64,000 bases of DNA from Chloroflexota bacterium (GTDB lineage: Bacteria > Chloroflexota > Anaerolineae > UBA1429). Below the pieces are notes generated by a model. It did not search any database and was not told the origin of the DNA. It was given only the letters and a program-made list of their open reading frames with translations. The stretch covers positions 62,001 through 126,000 of the forward strand of contig JAAYDC010000016.1 in NCBI GenBank assembly GCA_012729455.1. The letters run 5' to 3'. The translations under genes and the position numbers were made by a program. Shown here piece by piece: positions 1-9,511 of the stretch (position 1 is the first letter of the stretch; each line of letters opens with the position of its first letter).

Positions 1-390
1 CCCGAACCGGTTGAGTTCGTGCCGCTTAACTTTAACTTTCAGCCTGCCTGGATGAAGGCGCACCTGCGTGAAGCCGGTTTTGACCTGCACGAGACCCTTT
101 CGGTAAGCCTTTACCGCTCGCGCAGCCTGAAAAAGCTGCTTGGTGCGGGCCTGCTCAGCCGCCTGGATGGTTTGCAACAACGCATTCTAGCACCGTCGGA
201 GATCTCGCCGAGCCTGTTTACACACCTCACCTCGCCCAGCGCACCCAACCCGGTACTGGCTCCCATCGATAAGCTCTTTATCTGCCCGGAATGCCAATCT
301 GGAGCGTTGGAGCGGTACCCCGAGTGTCTGCATTGTCAAACCTGCGGCCGCGACTGGCCGATCGTTGATGGCGTATACGTCTTCAAGTGA
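1..390 (+). CDS. SAM-dependent methyltransferase, C-terminal part (5' end outside window)
   Basis: The reading frame is open from base 1, so the gene starts upstream of the window and only its last 129 residues are visible. The final ~35 residues form a small zinc-ribbon-like segment with two Cys pairs (CPEC and CQTC) and the ending WPIVDGVYVF, typical of the Trm112-like domain found fused to class I SAM methyltransferases. The segment before it (PLNFNFQPAWMKAHLREAGF) resembles the end of a methyltransferase fold. The catalytic core is not visible, so the substrate cannot be stated. It ends just before the dnaN promoter. Confidence 0.6.
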   Translation, partial: PEPVEFVPLNFNFQPAWMKAHLREAGFDLHETLSVSLYRSRSLKKLLGAGLLSRLDGLQQRILAPSEISPSLFTHLTSPSAPNPVLAPIDKLFICPECQSGALERYPECLHCQTCGRDWPIVDGVYVFK

Positions 391-391
391 C

Positions 392-419
392 TTGCGCACC
401 GGTGCCGGATTCGTATAAT
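392..419 (+). promoter_or_regulatory. Promoter of dnaN-recF
   Basis: TTGCGC, a 16-base spacer and a perfect TATAAT lie in the short gap after the methyltransferase gene, with the -10 box 36 bases before the dnaN start codon. This is a sequence match only. I see no DnaA boxes around it. Confidence 0.6.
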
Positions 420-455
420 GGTACTACTCGAAAAAGAACCACGACGGGGGTTTCC

Positions 456-1589
456 ATGCGCATCTCCTGTATGCAAGAAAGTTTGGCACGCGGACTCTCG
501 ATCGTAGGGCGTGCTGTCTCAACCCGCAGCAGCCTGCCGGTCCTCTTGAACGTGCTGATGACCACTGATAACGGCCGCCTAAAGCTCTCTGCCACCAACC
601 TAGAGATCGGTATCAACTGCTGGGTGGGCGCGCAGGTGGAGCAGGAAGGCGCCATTACCGTGCCGGCGCGTATTCTGGCGGACCTGGTCAACTCGCTGCC
701 GCCCGAACGCATCGATATGCAGCTGAACGCGCGCACCAACACCCTTAATCTGCGCTGCGGCCGCCAGGAAGCCAACATCAAGGGCTTGGATGCGCAGGAT
801 TTTCCACCTCTCATCATCATTCCCGACGACGAAACGCCGGTAGAGGTCAATGCTGGCACCTTTTTCCAGATGATTGACCAGGTGGCCTTTGCAGCCGCCC
901 AGGATGAGAACCGCCCGATCCTGACGGGCGTGCTGGCCGAAATCCGCGAAGACACCCTGACCCTCGCCGCCGCCGATGGCTACCGCCTGTCGGTACGCAA
1001 GGAACCGATCGTGAGCGACGCGCGCCAGTCCAGCGTGGTGATCCCGGCACGTGCTCTGCAGGAGCTGCGCCGTGTGGCGATCGCCGATGACCAGCCGGTC
1101 TCGATGCTGATCTCGCGCAACCGCAACCAGGCGTTTTTCCACCTCGACGACGTGGATGTGATCTCACAGCTGGTCGAAGGCAACTTTCCGGATTACCGCG
1201 CCCTGGTGCCCACCCATCACAACACCGAGGTAACCCTGTCAACGACTGATTTCCTCAGTGCGGTGCGCGTGGCATTTATTTTTGCGCGCGATGCCTCTAA
1301 TATGACCAGGCTGCAGATTGTGCCCGACGAGGGGGACGGCCCCGGTAAGGTAGTGGTGACGGCCACATCGTCCGAGCATGGCGACAACGTCTCTGAGATT
1401 GATGCTACCGTCAAAGGCGCGCAAATGGAGATCGCCTTTAACGCGCGCTTTTTGATCGACGTTTTGCAGGCCATTAACACGCCGCTGGTGTCATTCTCCA
1501 CCCGAGATGCTTCCAGCCCCGGTGTTTTCCGCCCTGTAAATGGTCCAACTTTTGAGCATGTGCTGATGCCCATGCACATCGGCCGATAA
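456..1589 (+). CDS. dnaN: DNA polymerase III subunit beta (sliding clamp)
   Basis: The 377-residue protein matches the beta clamp, which as a dimeric ring tethers the replicative polymerase to DNA. The length fits the family (366-380). Recognisable pieces are the start MRISCMQESLARGLSIVGRA, the segment QDENRPILTGVLAEI, the LAAADGYRLSVRK region, and the C-terminal GPTFEHVLMPMHI tail. The frame is open upstream to base 387, but the ATG at 456 aligns with the family N terminus and follows a G-rich ribosome site. recF starts 4 bases after its stop, so the two are probably co-transcribed. dnaA is not adjacent, which differs from the common dnaA-dnaN-recF order. Confidence 0.95.
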   Translation: MRISCMQESLARGLSIVGRAVSTRSSLPVLLNVLMTTDNGRLKLSATNLEIGINCWVGAQVEQEGAITVPARILADLVNSLPPERIDMQLNARTNTLNLRCGRQEANIKGLDAQDFPPLIIIPDDETPVEVNAGTFFQMIDQVAFAAAQDENRPILTGVLAEIREDTLTLAAADGYRLSVRKEPIVSDARQSSVVIPARALQELRRVAIADDQPVSMLISRNRNQAFFHLDDVDVISQLVEGNFPDYRALVPTHHNTEVTLSTTDFLSAVRVAFIFARDASNMTRLQIVPDEGDGPGKVVVTATSSEHGDNVSEIDATVKGAQMEIAFNARFLIDVLQAINTPLVSFSTRDASSPGVFRPVNGPTFEHVLMPMHIGR

Positions 1590-1593
1590 GTGC

Positions 1594-2808
1594 ATGCACC
1601 TACGGCGCCTTGAACTAGGCAACTATCGCAACTATGCCCGTCTGGAACTGCCGCTCCAGTCGGGCCTTGTTGTCTTTATGGGCAGCAATGCCCAAGGCAA
1701 GACCAATCTGCTCGAGGCGATCAACTATCTGGCGACGCTCAAATCACCCATCACCTCCGCCGAACGTCAATTGATCGGGCTGGCGCCTGATGATAGTTTG
1801 CTGCCGTATACCGCTATTGTGGGCGATTTTACCCGCGGCAACGAAAACCACACCCTCGAACTGACCCTTATGAACACGCCAGAGTCGGATGCAGACGGTT
1901 CCCGGGGCATAGTGCGCAAACAGGCGCGGCTGGATGGCCAGGTACAGCGCCTGATCGATTGTGTCGGCTGCTTTATGGCCGTGCTGTTTCTGCCCAAGGA
2001 CGTGAACCTGATCACAGGCTCGCCCGGCGAACGACGCCGCTACCTCGATATCAGCCTGTGCCAGCAGAGCCGCCGCTACTGCCGTGCGCTGAGCCAGTAC
2101 AACCGCATCCTGGGGCAGCGCAACGCCCTGCTGCATCAGATTCGTGAACGGCGCGCGTCGGCGCATGAGCTCGAGTTCTGGGACGAGCAGATCGTCGAGC
2201 TGGGGGCATTTCTGAGCGCTGCACGAGTATGGTTGTGCGCGGGGCTGGACGCGAGGTTGCAGGATATCTATCCCGGGCTCTCGGAGGGGCGCGAAACGCT
2301 TCAGCTGCGTTACGCGGCACGCGTGCTGGATGATACCGAGGCACACTGGAATATGGCTGGCTCGCTCGATGAGGCCACCACGCCTTCCGCGCTCGCAGAG
2401 ATCACCCAGCAACTGAGACAGGCGCTACAGTCTGCTCAGGCAGAAGAGATCGCACGCGGAATGACGGTTGTCGGGCCGCATCGCGACGACCTGCGCTTTA
2501 CGTTGAATGATGCGGATGCCGCCGAGATGAGCTCGCGCGGACAGCAGCGCTCGATCGTAGTCGCGCTCAAGCTGGCTGAGGCCCACTTGATCCATGCCCA
2601 CAGCGGGGAATCGCCCGTGGTGTTGCTGGATGACATCTTTTCCGAACTGGATCATGACCGCGCACGGCTGCTGGTATCACAACTGCGCGGCATCGAGCAG
2701 GTGCTGATCAGCACCACCGACCTGAACGCCTGCGATCTCTCGCTCTTGGAGCATGCACACGTATATGAAGTGGTCGCAGGTCATGTGATCGCCCTTGCGG
2801 GGCACTAA
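1594..2808 (+). CDS. recF: DNA replication and repair protein RecF
   Basis: RecF is an SMC/ABC-type ATPase that helps load RecA at single-strand gaps. The 404-residue product starts MHLRRLELGNYRNYARLEL, has a Walker A motif GSNAQGKT at residues 30-37, an ABC-like signature segment MSSRGQQRSIVVALKLAEA and a Walker B VVLLDDIFSELD near the C terminus. It is about 40 residues longer than many RecF proteins. The start lies 4 bases after dnaN, and the last 4 bases overlap the end of the convergent rsmG. No gyrB follows it, unlike many genomes. Confidence 0.95.
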   Translation: MHLRRLELGNYRNYARLELPLQSGLVVFMGSNAQGKTNLLEAINYLATLKSPITSAERQLIGLAPDDSLLPYTAIVGDFTRGNENHTLELTLMNTPESDADGSRGIVRKQARLDGQVQRLIDCVGCFMAVLFLPKDVNLITGSPGERRRYLDISLCQQSRRYCRALSQYNRILGQRNALLHQIRERRASAHELEFWDEQIVELGAFLSAARVWLCAGLDARLQDIYPGLSEGRETLQLRYAARVLDDTEAHWNMAGSLDEATTPSALAEITQQLRQALQSAQAEEIARGMTVVGPHRDDLRFTLNDADAAEMSSRGQQRSIVVALKLAEAHLIHAHSGESPVVLLDDIFSELDHDRARLLVSQLRGIEQVLISTTDLNACDLSLLEHAHVYEVVAGHVIALAGH

Positions 2809-3527
2809 CCAGCCTGGAGCGGGCGCTTGGCGGGCATCCCTGGCCGGCGTGGATACTGCGGTGGGGTCGGACGTACTTTTCGGAACACGAGCAGGTTGCG
2901 CGGCGTTGCCGTGCGCGGCAGTTGGTAGGGGATCACCTCAGATAGCTCAGCCCCCAGCACATCCAAGGCATGCGCAGCGTCGCTCAATTCGTCGGTATAA
3001 TCGGCGCCCTTTTGAGCCAGCCAGTGCCCTCCGACGGATACCAGTGGTAGGCACAGTTCTGCCAGAATCGGCAGGCGCGCCACTGCGCGCGCTGTCACCA
3101 GCTCGAATGATTCGCGCATACCCAGTTGGCGGCCGCTCTCTTCGGCGCGCTGCGCCAGCACCGTAGTGGCCTCCAGCTGCAACTCGCTGACCATCTGGCG
3201 GATGAAATCGGCTTTTTTGCTGGTGGCCTCAATGAGGGTGACGTCCAGCTGCGGTCGGGCGATCTTGATCACCAGGCCTGGGAAGCCAGCCCCACTGCCC
3301 ACATCGGCCAGGCGCTGGATAGACGGCAACTGCTCGATCACCCGCAGGCAGTAGAGCGAATCGAGCAGGTGCTTGATGGCAATCTCGTCCGACGCGGTGA
3401 TAGCTGTCAGGTTGACATGCTGGTTCAAGGCGATCAGCCCGTCGGCCAGCTGCTGCAAGGCATCCAGCTGCGGCTGGCCAAGCGTAAAGCCAGCCCGCTC
3501 AGCCGCTCTCTGCAGCAGCTCGCGCAT
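2805..3527 (-). CDS. rsmG: 16S rRNA (guanine-N7) methyltransferase RsmG
   Basis: RsmG (GidB) methylates G527 of 16S rRNA using S-adenosylmethionine. The 240-residue protein shows the SAM-binding motif LADVGSGAGFPGLVIKIA, the downstream LIEATSKKADFI and the VTARAVARLPILAEL segment typical of the family. The last ~20 residues are a Pro/Arg-rich tail with no match I recognise. It is the last gene of a minus-strand run ftsK, GlcD-like, rsmG; its start is 2 bases after the stop of the GlcD-like gene, so translation is probably coupled. Confidence 0.93.
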   Translation of the reverse strand: MRELLQRAAERAGFTLGQPQLDALQQLADGLIALNQHVNLTAITASDEIAIKHLLDSLYCLRVIEQLPSIQRLADVGSGAGFPGLVIKIARPQLDVTLIEATSKKADFIRQMVSELQLEATTVLAQRAEESGRQLGMRESFELVTARAVARLPILAELCLPLVSVGGHWLAQKGADYTDELSDAAHALDVLGAELSEVIPYQLPRTATPRNLLVFRKVRPTPPQYPRRPGMPAKRPLQAG

Positions 3528-3529
3528 GA

Positions 3530-4927
3530 TCAGGCGCCGAGGGAATCCGGAAAGATCTTGCCTGGGTTCAGGATACCATTCGGATCGAGGGTCTGCTTGA
3601 TGATACGCATCACCGCCAGGCTGTCGCCATGTTCGGTGAGCATAAACTGGCGCTTGCCCAGTCCCACGCCGTGCTCGCCTGAGGCCGTGCCGCCCACTTC
3701 AAGAGCATGGTTGACGATCTCGTCTGTGGCGGCCAAGCCAAGCTCGTATTCGCCCTCGACCTGGCGATCGACAATCGCCTCGGTGTGAAGGTTGCCGTCG
3801 CCGGCATGCCCAAAGACATAGATGATCAGCCCAGTCCGCTCAGAAACCTGATGCACAAAGTGCACCATCTCGCCAAAGCACGACATCGGCACACACACAT
3901 CCCCCGAGATCATGGTTTTACCCGGGTGGCTCTCTTTGATCGAATCATGGGCTTCCTTGCGAGCTACCCACAGCTTGTTGCGCGCTTCGGTGTTGGTAGC
4001 CTGGTCAAACGCCAGACAGCCGTGATCCTCGCACAGCTCGCGCAGGAACTCGAGCTGCTCTTCGATAGCCGCCTCGTTGCCATGGAACTCGACAAAAAGG
4101 GTCGGTTCCTCACGCAGGGCCAGACCCTGGCGCTGGTTGGTGACGGCAATGGTGGTTTCGTCCAGAATTTCGATCGCAGAGGGATCCAGCCCGCCGCTGA
4201 TGGCATCATACACCACGCCGGTGGCATCTTCCATGGCTTCAAAAGAGGCCACCACTGCGGCAGTCTGCTCGGGCAAGCCCATCAGGCGCAGTGTCACCTC
4301 GGTCACGATCCCCAGCGTCCCCTCAGAGCCAACAAACAGGCTCACCAGATCATAGCCGCTGGCCGACTTTTTGGCGTTGCTGCCTACGGTGATCACGCTG
4401 CCGTCTGCCAAAACGACCTTGAGTTTGAGCACATAGTGACGTGTAACGCCATACTTGACGGCTCGCATACCACTCGAGTTGTTGGCGACCATGCCGCCGA
4501 TCGTAGCCACATCGGCGCTGCCGGGAGCGGGCGGGAAAAAGAGCCCTTTCTTGCCCAGCGCGGTATTGAGGTCGTCATAGATGATGCCGGGCTGCACCAC
4601 CACCTGAAGGTCCTGTTCGCGGATATCGAGAATCGCCTTCATGCGGTACATCGCCAACAGGATGCCGCCCACCACCGGCACCGGGTTGCCCTCTAGGCTC
4701 GAGCCGCCACTCCAGGCTACCACCGGCAGCTTCCGTTGGTTAGCGTACCCCACAATGGCCGCCACCTGTTCAGTACTGGAAGGCCATACGATCACATCGG
4801 CAGGGTGCGGAGGGAACCACGACTCGTCAATAGAATGCGCATCTAGATCGGCAGTGCGCGTCGATACGTTTTCTTCGCCGGCGATCTCGATCAGCTTGGC
4901 AACATCCGCTTCGGTTACACTATTCAC
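3530..4927 (-). CDS. FAD-linked oxidase, GlcD / D-lactate dehydrogenase type
   Basis: This 465-residue protein belongs to the FAD-binding-4 / FAD-oxidase-C family, which oxidises 2-hydroxy acids such as D-lactate or glycolate. The N-terminal half has the PCMH-type FAD site (AWSGGSSLEGNP and IGGMVANNSSGMRAVKYG). The C-terminal half has FGHAGDGNLH, ASGEHGVG and the closing LDPNGILNPGKIF. No Fe-S domain is fused and no glcE/glcF partner is adjacent, so D-lactate dehydrogenase (cytochrome type) is somewhat more likely than glycolate oxidase. The start overlaps the end of ftsK by 8 bases. The physiological electron acceptor is unknown. Confidence 0.88.
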   Translation of the reverse strand: MNSVTEADVAKLIEIAGEENVSTRTADLDAHSIDESWFPPHPADVIVWPSSTEQVAAIVGYANQRKLPVVAWSGGSSLEGNPVPVVGGILLAMYRMKAILDIREQDLQVVVQPGIIYDDLNTALGKKGLFFPPAPGSADVATIGGMVANNSSGMRAVKYGVTRHYVLKLKVVLADGSVITVGSNAKKSASGYDLVSLFVGSEGTLGIVTEVTLRLMGLPEQTAAVVASFEAMEDATGVVYDAISGGLDPSAIEILDETTIAVTNQRQGLALREEPTLFVEFHGNEAAIEEQLEFLRELCEDHGCLAFDQATNTEARNKLWVARKEAHDSIKESHPGKTMISGDVCVPMSCFGEMVHFVHQVSERTGLIIYVFGHAGDGNLHTEAIVDRQVEGEYELGLAATDEIVNHALEVGGTASGEHGVGLGKRQFMLTEHGDSLAVMRIIKQTLDPNGILNPGKIFPDSLGA

Positions 4928-7169
4928 TATTTTCTTCCTCTTTATTTTGGTCGTTATCCCTTGCGATTACTTCTCGCGGCTTGCTGGTGCCAGTGGCTGG
5001 CCCGATTATGCCTTCTCGCTCGAGTTGTTCCACCAAGCGGGCAGCCCGAGTATAGCCGATGCCCAGGTTGCGCTGCAAAAACGAAACCGAGGCTTTACCG
5101 CTGCGCTGCACCACCTCGCGGGCGCGCACCAACATGGCCGAATCGGGAGGCTCTTCATCGCGGGCATCCAACTCGAGGAGGGGCGGTTGGGTAGCTGTGG
5201 TGCCGGTTTGGTCGAACACTAGCGCCGGCGATGTCGGCGCTGCCTGAGCGCACCAGAACTCAACCAGGCTGCTCAGTTCGCCATCAGATACAAAACAGCC
5301 CTGGATGCGCGTCAGCCCGGGGCTATTAGGCGCCATCACCAGGCCATCACCGCGGCCGAGCAGCTTCTCTGCGCCGGGGGTATCCAGGATGACCCGTGAG
5401 TCGACCTGCGAGGTGACTGCAAAGGCAATGCGCGCCGGAAAGTTAGCCTTGATCAGACCGGTCACCACATCCACCGACGGCCGTTGGGTGGCCAAGATCA
5501 GGTGGATACCGGTGGCGCGTGCCATCTGCGCCAGGCGGCATACCGCACGCTCGACCTCGTCGGGAGCCACGATCATCAAATCGGCCAACTCGTCCATGAT
5601 CAGCACGATAAAGGGCAGCTTTTGCTCTCCGCGTCGCGCCGCCGACTCGTTATATGCCTCGATATTGCGCGCACCGGCAGCTGAAAAGTTACGGTAGCGC
5701 GAATCCATCTCGCGCATCAGCCAGTTGAGCACCCCCAAAACGCGATCCGGCTCGACCACCACCGGCGAGAGCAGGTGCGGGATACCGCCGTAAGGGGTCA
5801 GCTCAACGCGTTTTGGGTCGACCAGGATCAGCTTGAGCTGATCGGGGGTATTGTTCAGGAGCAGGCTGACGATAATAGCATTCAGGCAGACGCTCTTACC
5901 CGATCCGGTGGCGCCGGCGATCAACAGATGCGGCAGCTTGACCAGATCGGCCACCACTGCCGTACCGGAGACGTCGCGCCCTAACCCCATGGCTAGGCGC
6001 GAATCCAGTGCGGCGAACTCGGGCGATTCCAGTACGCCGCGCAGACCTACTGTAGCCAGTCTGCCGTTGGGCACCTCAAGCCCCACAATGCTCTTGCCCG
6101 GCACCGGTGCCTCAATGCGGATCGGCGAAGCGGCCAGCGCCAGCGCCAGGTCGTTGGAAAGCGCCGCTATGCGGCTGATCTTGACCTTGGAGCGCGTCAG
6201 CTTGCCATCGCGATCATAGCGTTCGATGTAGCCCGGCTCAATGCCAAACTGGGTGACAACCGGACCGGGGTTGACCTCAGTGACGGCTGCCGGCACACCC
6301 AGGCTGCCCAGGGTCGTTTCGATGATACGCGCCTTGTCGCGGATATCGGCCAGGGACATCTGCGAATCCTGGCGTACCATCAGCATCTGCTGCATGACGG
6401 GTAAGACCCAGTTCCGTGTTGGCGCGCTGCCCTCCGGCTGAATGAGCGGTTCTTCGGGCGTCGCTGATCGTTTCACCGGAGTTGCCGCCGGTTTGGGCGC
6501 CGGTACGATCTTGGGTTGGTGAATAACCAGCGCCTCGGTGGCAGGCGGGAGTACCGTCGGCTTGTTGGCGCGAGACTGCTTCAGCTTGGCCACCTGTACA
6601 GCCACCCAGCCCGCCAGGCGCCGGCCAGCAGAACCGCCCCAGGTGATCAGCCTGCCGGCCAGGCTGGTAACGCTGGCAAGGGGAATGCGCAGTATCATCA
6701 ATACGCCGGCTATCGCCACCACCAGATAGATGATGACCGCTACCACCTTGCCGATCAGCACCTGCAAGCCCTGTCCCAGCAGACAGCCGATCACGCCGCC
6801 TTTGCTGGTAGTGCAATGCACCGTCTGGACATCAGCCAGCAAGTGGGTAAGCGCCAGCGCTGCCAGAATCACCATAAAGACACCGGTAAGTGCCAGCCAA
6901 GGCCAGCGCCAGGGACGTTTGCTGGTCTGCTGCAATAGCAGACCGCCCAAAACTCCCAGCACGACCGGCACCAGATACATGGCCCAGCCGAACGTGCTGC
7001 GCATAAATGCCAGCAAGCGCATCACGCCGGTGGTTTGCGAGGTGCCAAAGTAGGCCCACAGGATGATCGCGCCGGCAAATAAGAGCAGCCCCCCGCCTGA
7101 AGACAGCAGGACGCGCCGGTCATTGACGGGGCTGTAGGTGCGCGGCCGACGAATGCTTCGCTTCGCCAT
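4920..7169 (-). CDS. ftsK: DNA translocase FtsK/SpoIIIE
   Basis: FtsK is a septum-anchored hexameric motor that pumps chromosomal DNA during division. The 749-residue protein has about four membrane segments in residues ~20-160, a linker rich in Pro and Ala, then the motor: Walker A GATGSGKS near residue 418, Walker B LIMDELADLMIV near 526 and the ATQRPSVDVVTGLIKANFP segment. The last ~70 residues (SVSFLQRNLGIGYTRAARLVEQLE) are the winged-helix gamma domain that reads KOPS-like sites. The short N terminus fits the SpoIIIE form. It heads the minus run with the GlcD-like gene and rsmG. Confidence 0.95.
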   Translation of the reverse strand: MAKRSIRRPRTYSPVNDRRVLLSSGGGLLLFAGAIILWAYFGTSQTTGVMRLLAFMRSTFGWAMYLVPVVLGVLGGLLLQQTSKRPWRWPWLALTGVFMVILAALALTHLLADVQTVHCTTSKGGVIGCLLGQGLQVLIGKVVAVIIYLVVAIAGVLMILRIPLASVTSLAGRLITWGGSAGRRLAGWVAVQVAKLKQSRANKPTVLPPATEALVIHQPKIVPAPKPAATPVKRSATPEEPLIQPEGSAPTRNWVLPVMQQMLMVRQDSQMSLADIRDKARIIETTLGSLGVPAAVTEVNPGPVVTQFGIEPGYIERYDRDGKLTRSKVKISRIAALSNDLALALAASPIRIEAPVPGKSIVGLEVPNGRLATVGLRGVLESPEFAALDSRLAMGLGRDVSGTAVVADLVKLPHLLIAGATGSGKSVCLNAIIVSLLLNNTPDQLKLILVDPKRVELTPYGGIPHLLSPVVVEPDRVLGVLNWLMREMDSRYRNFSAAGARNIEAYNESAARRGEQKLPFIVLIMDELADLMIVAPDEVERAVCRLAQMARATGIHLILATQRPSVDVVTGLIKANFPARIAFAVTSQVDSRVILDTPGAEKLLGRGDGLVMAPNSPGLTRIQGCFVSDGELSSLVEFWCAQAAPTSPALVFDQTGTTATQPPLLELDARDEEPPDSAMLVRAREVVQRSGKASVSFLQRNLGIGYTRAARLVEQLEREGIIGPATGTSKPREVIARDNDQNKEEENSE

Positions 7170-7178
7170 CTTGCCTCA

Positions 7179-7206
7179 AGTATACATAATCGTGCGCTAC
7201 GATCAA
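7179..7206 (-). promoter_or_regulatory. Promoter of the ftsK operon
   Basis: On the minus strand TTGATC and TATACT are separated by 16 bases, just 9 bases upstream of the ftsK ATG. This is a good sigma-70 match between rnj and ftsK. A short leader with a GAGG-like ribosome site would remain. Confidence 0.55.
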
Positions 7207-7218
7207 CTGCTCTGGATC

Positions 7219-8871
7219 CTAGACTTTGAGTACCTGCACGACAATGACAGGTCGCCGCCCGGTGAGGTCTTCGACCAAGCGCGCAACCAGGTAATCCAGC
7301 CGTTTGGTGAGTTCGTTCTTGCTGCCGCCCAGGTTAACGGCAGTAGCCACCGGCTCGCGCAGCTGTTTGTAGAGCGCCTCAGCATCTGCCGAGGTAAGCA
7401 TCCCGCGCGACATAAAGTGCGCCGTACCGACCAAGCCACCGGTATACTTATCCAGGTTGACCGTCACCACCAGGATGCCGTCCTGCGAGAGCATGCTGCG
7501 CTCGGCCAGGGTTTCAGCGCCGATGGTAGTCTTGCCGGAGCGATCCACATAAACCGTCTCGACCCCGATGCGCTCGCCCAGCACTGCGCCCGAGTTCGTG
7601 ATCTCGAGCACGTCGCCGCTTTCCAGCACAAAGATATTTTCAGGCAGCATACCGAAGCTTTCGGCCAACCGGCGGTGCCATACCAGGTGGCGGTATTCGC
7701 CGTGGATTGGCATGAGGTAGCGCGGCCGCACCAGGCGGATGAGCTCCTTGAGCTCTTCCTGGCTGGCATGCCCCGAGACGTGCACGTCATAGACATCGTC
7801 ATAGTAGACCTGCGCGCCCAGACGAAAGAGGTTATCGAGGGTACGGTTGACGCTTTCCTCGTTGCCCGGGATAGGGGCAGCCGAGACGATCACCGTATCG
7901 CCGGGCTGCAGTGAGAGGGCGCTCGAATCGCCCATCCCCATACGCACCAGGGCAGAAGCTGATTCCCCCTGGCTGCCGGTACATATGATAGCCGCCTCGC
8001 GGTCGGGCAGGCTGTGCAGCTGGCTGGCGGGAATAAAGAGGGTCGGATCGATATTGACATAACCGAGTTCGCTGGCAATGCGCACATTGTTGACCATGCT
8101 CTTACCCACCAGGGCAATGCGCCGGCCCGTGGCGCGGGCGATGTCGGCCACCTGCTGCACCCGCGAGATGTTCGAGGCAAACATGGCAATCACCACCCGC
8201 CCCGGCGCCGTCTCAAAGAGGTTGCGCAGGTTGACTCCTAGGGCTTGCTCGGAGGCGGTGGTGCCCGGCGATTCGGCGTTGGTGCTGTCGGAGAGGAGCA
8301 ATAGGGTGCCACGCTCGCCATAACTCGTCAGGCGCTCTATGTCGCTGGGCAGACCGTCTGCCGGCGAGGCATCCAGCTTAAAGTCTCCCGAGTGCACCAC
8401 CAGCCCCAGCGGTGTCTCAATCGCCAGTCCCAGGGTATCGGGGATCGAGTGGCTCATATGAAAGCACTCGATGGTAAAGGGCCCCAGCTGAAAGCGATCG
8501 CGCGGCTTGATGTCGATCATCTGCGTGGCAACACCGCGGGCATCACGCACACGGGATTGGATCAGGGCACGCGTGAGCGGCGTGGCATATACCGGCACGG
8601 GCACCTGCCGCAGAAGGTGCTGCAGGGCGCCGATGTGATCCTCATGGCCATGGGTGACGACGATTCCAAGCACTTGTTCAACGCGTTCAACCACATACGT
8701 AAAGTCTGGTATGATATACTCGACTCCGTACATATCGGCATCCGGGAACATTAACCCGGCGTCGACGATCAGGAGCTGTTCGTCATACTCGAGCACCAGC
8801 ATATTACGGCCAATTTCGCCCAGGCCGCCCAGTGGAATTACCCTCAATACTTGCTGTATCATTGCCGGCAT
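7219..8871 (-). CDS. rnj: Ribonuclease J
   Basis: RNase J is a metallo-beta-lactamase/beta-CASP RNase with endo- and 5'-3' exonuclease activity in mRNA decay and RNA maturation. The 550-residue protein begins MPAMIQQVLRVIPLGGLGEI and has the zinc motif HGHEDHIGAL near residue 72, the beta-CASP segments LLSDSTNAESPG and ICTGSQGE, and HVSGHASQEEL followed by the MPIHGEYRHL motif. The frame is open far upstream through the glycosylase gene, but only this start matches the family. Its ATG shares one base with the uracil-DNA glycosylase stop (TGATG), so the two are translationally coupled. Confidence 0.95.
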   Translation of the reverse strand: MPAMIQQVLRVIPLGGLGEIGRNMLVLEYDEQLLIVDAGLMFPDADMYGVEYIIPDFTYVVERVEQVLGIVVTHGHEDHIGALQHLLRQVPVPVYATPLTRALIQSRVRDARGVATQMIDIKPRDRFQLGPFTIECFHMSHSIPDTLGLAIETPLGLVVHSGDFKLDASPADGLPSDIERLTSYGERGTLLLLSDSTNAESPGTTASEQALGVNLRNLFETAPGRVVIAMFASNISRVQQVADIARATGRRIALVGKSMVNNVRIASELGYVNIDPTLFIPASQLHSLPDREAAIICTGSQGESASALVRMGMGDSSALSLQPGDTVIVSAAPIPGNEESVNRTLDNLFRLGAQVYYDDVYDVHVSGHASQEELKELIRLVRPRYLMPIHGEYRHLVWHRRLAESFGMLPENIFVLESGDVLEITNSGAVLGERIGVETVYVDRSGKTTIGAETLAERSMLSQDGILVVTVNLDKYTGGLVGTAHFMSRGMLTSADAEALYKQLREPVATAVNLGGSKNELTKRLDYLVARLVEDLTGRRPVIVVQVLKV

Positions 8872-9503
8872 CAGAAAAAGGAGAGCTGTTCGGGCGGCGC
8901 CGGCTCGGGCGGCGGCGGAGACGCGTTGCGTCGGTCGAGCTCCTGAAGGATGTCTGGCACGCGGTCGAAATCGGCTTCGATCAGGCTGCGGTAACGCGGC
9001 TGGTGCAGCGCCGCCGCGGGGTGAAACATGGGGATATAGGTCACGCCATCGATGGTGCGGGTGGTGCCATGGATCTTGCTGATCGAGGAGCCCTTGAAAA
9101 CCAGTTCCATCGAGTAGCGCCCAAGGGTGATAACCACCTCCGGTTTGACCAGGCCGAGCTGGCGAATCAGGTAAGGACGGCACAGCTCCAGCTCATCCGG
9201 CATGGGGGCGCGGTTTTCGGGCGGACGGCACTTGATCACGTTGCAGATAAACACATCACGCCGCGTGAGCCCGATACGCGCCAGGAGACTTTCTAGGAAC
9301 TGGCCAGCCGCGCCTACAAAGGGGCGCCCCTGCTGGTCTTCGTGGTAGCCGGGCGCCTCACCGATCAGCATGATGCGGGCATGTTCGGGGCCCTCGCCGG
9401 GCACCGCTAGCTTGCGCGTGCTGGCCAGCCGGCACAGCCGGCAACTGCGCACTTCACGGTTGAGTCGCTCTAGTTCTTCCACTTTACCTCCGCACACGCT
9501 CAT
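8871..9503 (-). CDS. udg: Uracil-DNA glycosylase, family 4 (4Fe-4S)
   Basis: This enzyme removes uracil from DNA at the first step of base excision repair. The 210-residue protein has the family 4 cluster ligands Cys21, Cys24, Cys92 and Cys108 (C-x2-C and C-x15-C), the active-site motif GEAPGYHEDQQGRPFVG and the second motif FHPAAALH. The last 25 residues are Pro-rich and end QLSFF. It is transcribed with RNase J. The promoter -10 box ends 8 bases before this ATG, so the mRNA may have essentially no leader. Confidence 0.92.
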   Translation of the reverse strand: MSVCGGKVEELERLNREVRSCRLCRLASTRKLAVPGEGPEHARIMLIGEAPGYHEDQQGRPFVGAAGQFLESLLARIGLTRRDVFICNVIKCRPPENRAPMPDELELCRPYLIRQLGLVKPEVVITLGRYSMELVFKGSSISKIHGTTRTIDGVTYIPMFHPAAALHQPRYRSLIEADFDRVPDILQELDRRNASPPPPEPAPPEQLSFF

Positions 9504-9511
9504 AGTTTCCT

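Noticed and set aside
8872-9183. N-terminal extension of RNase J through the uracil-DNA glycosylase gene
   Set aside because: The extra ~104 residues have no similarity to RNase J and overlap a real gene in another frame; the start at 8871 fits the family and the TGATG coupling.
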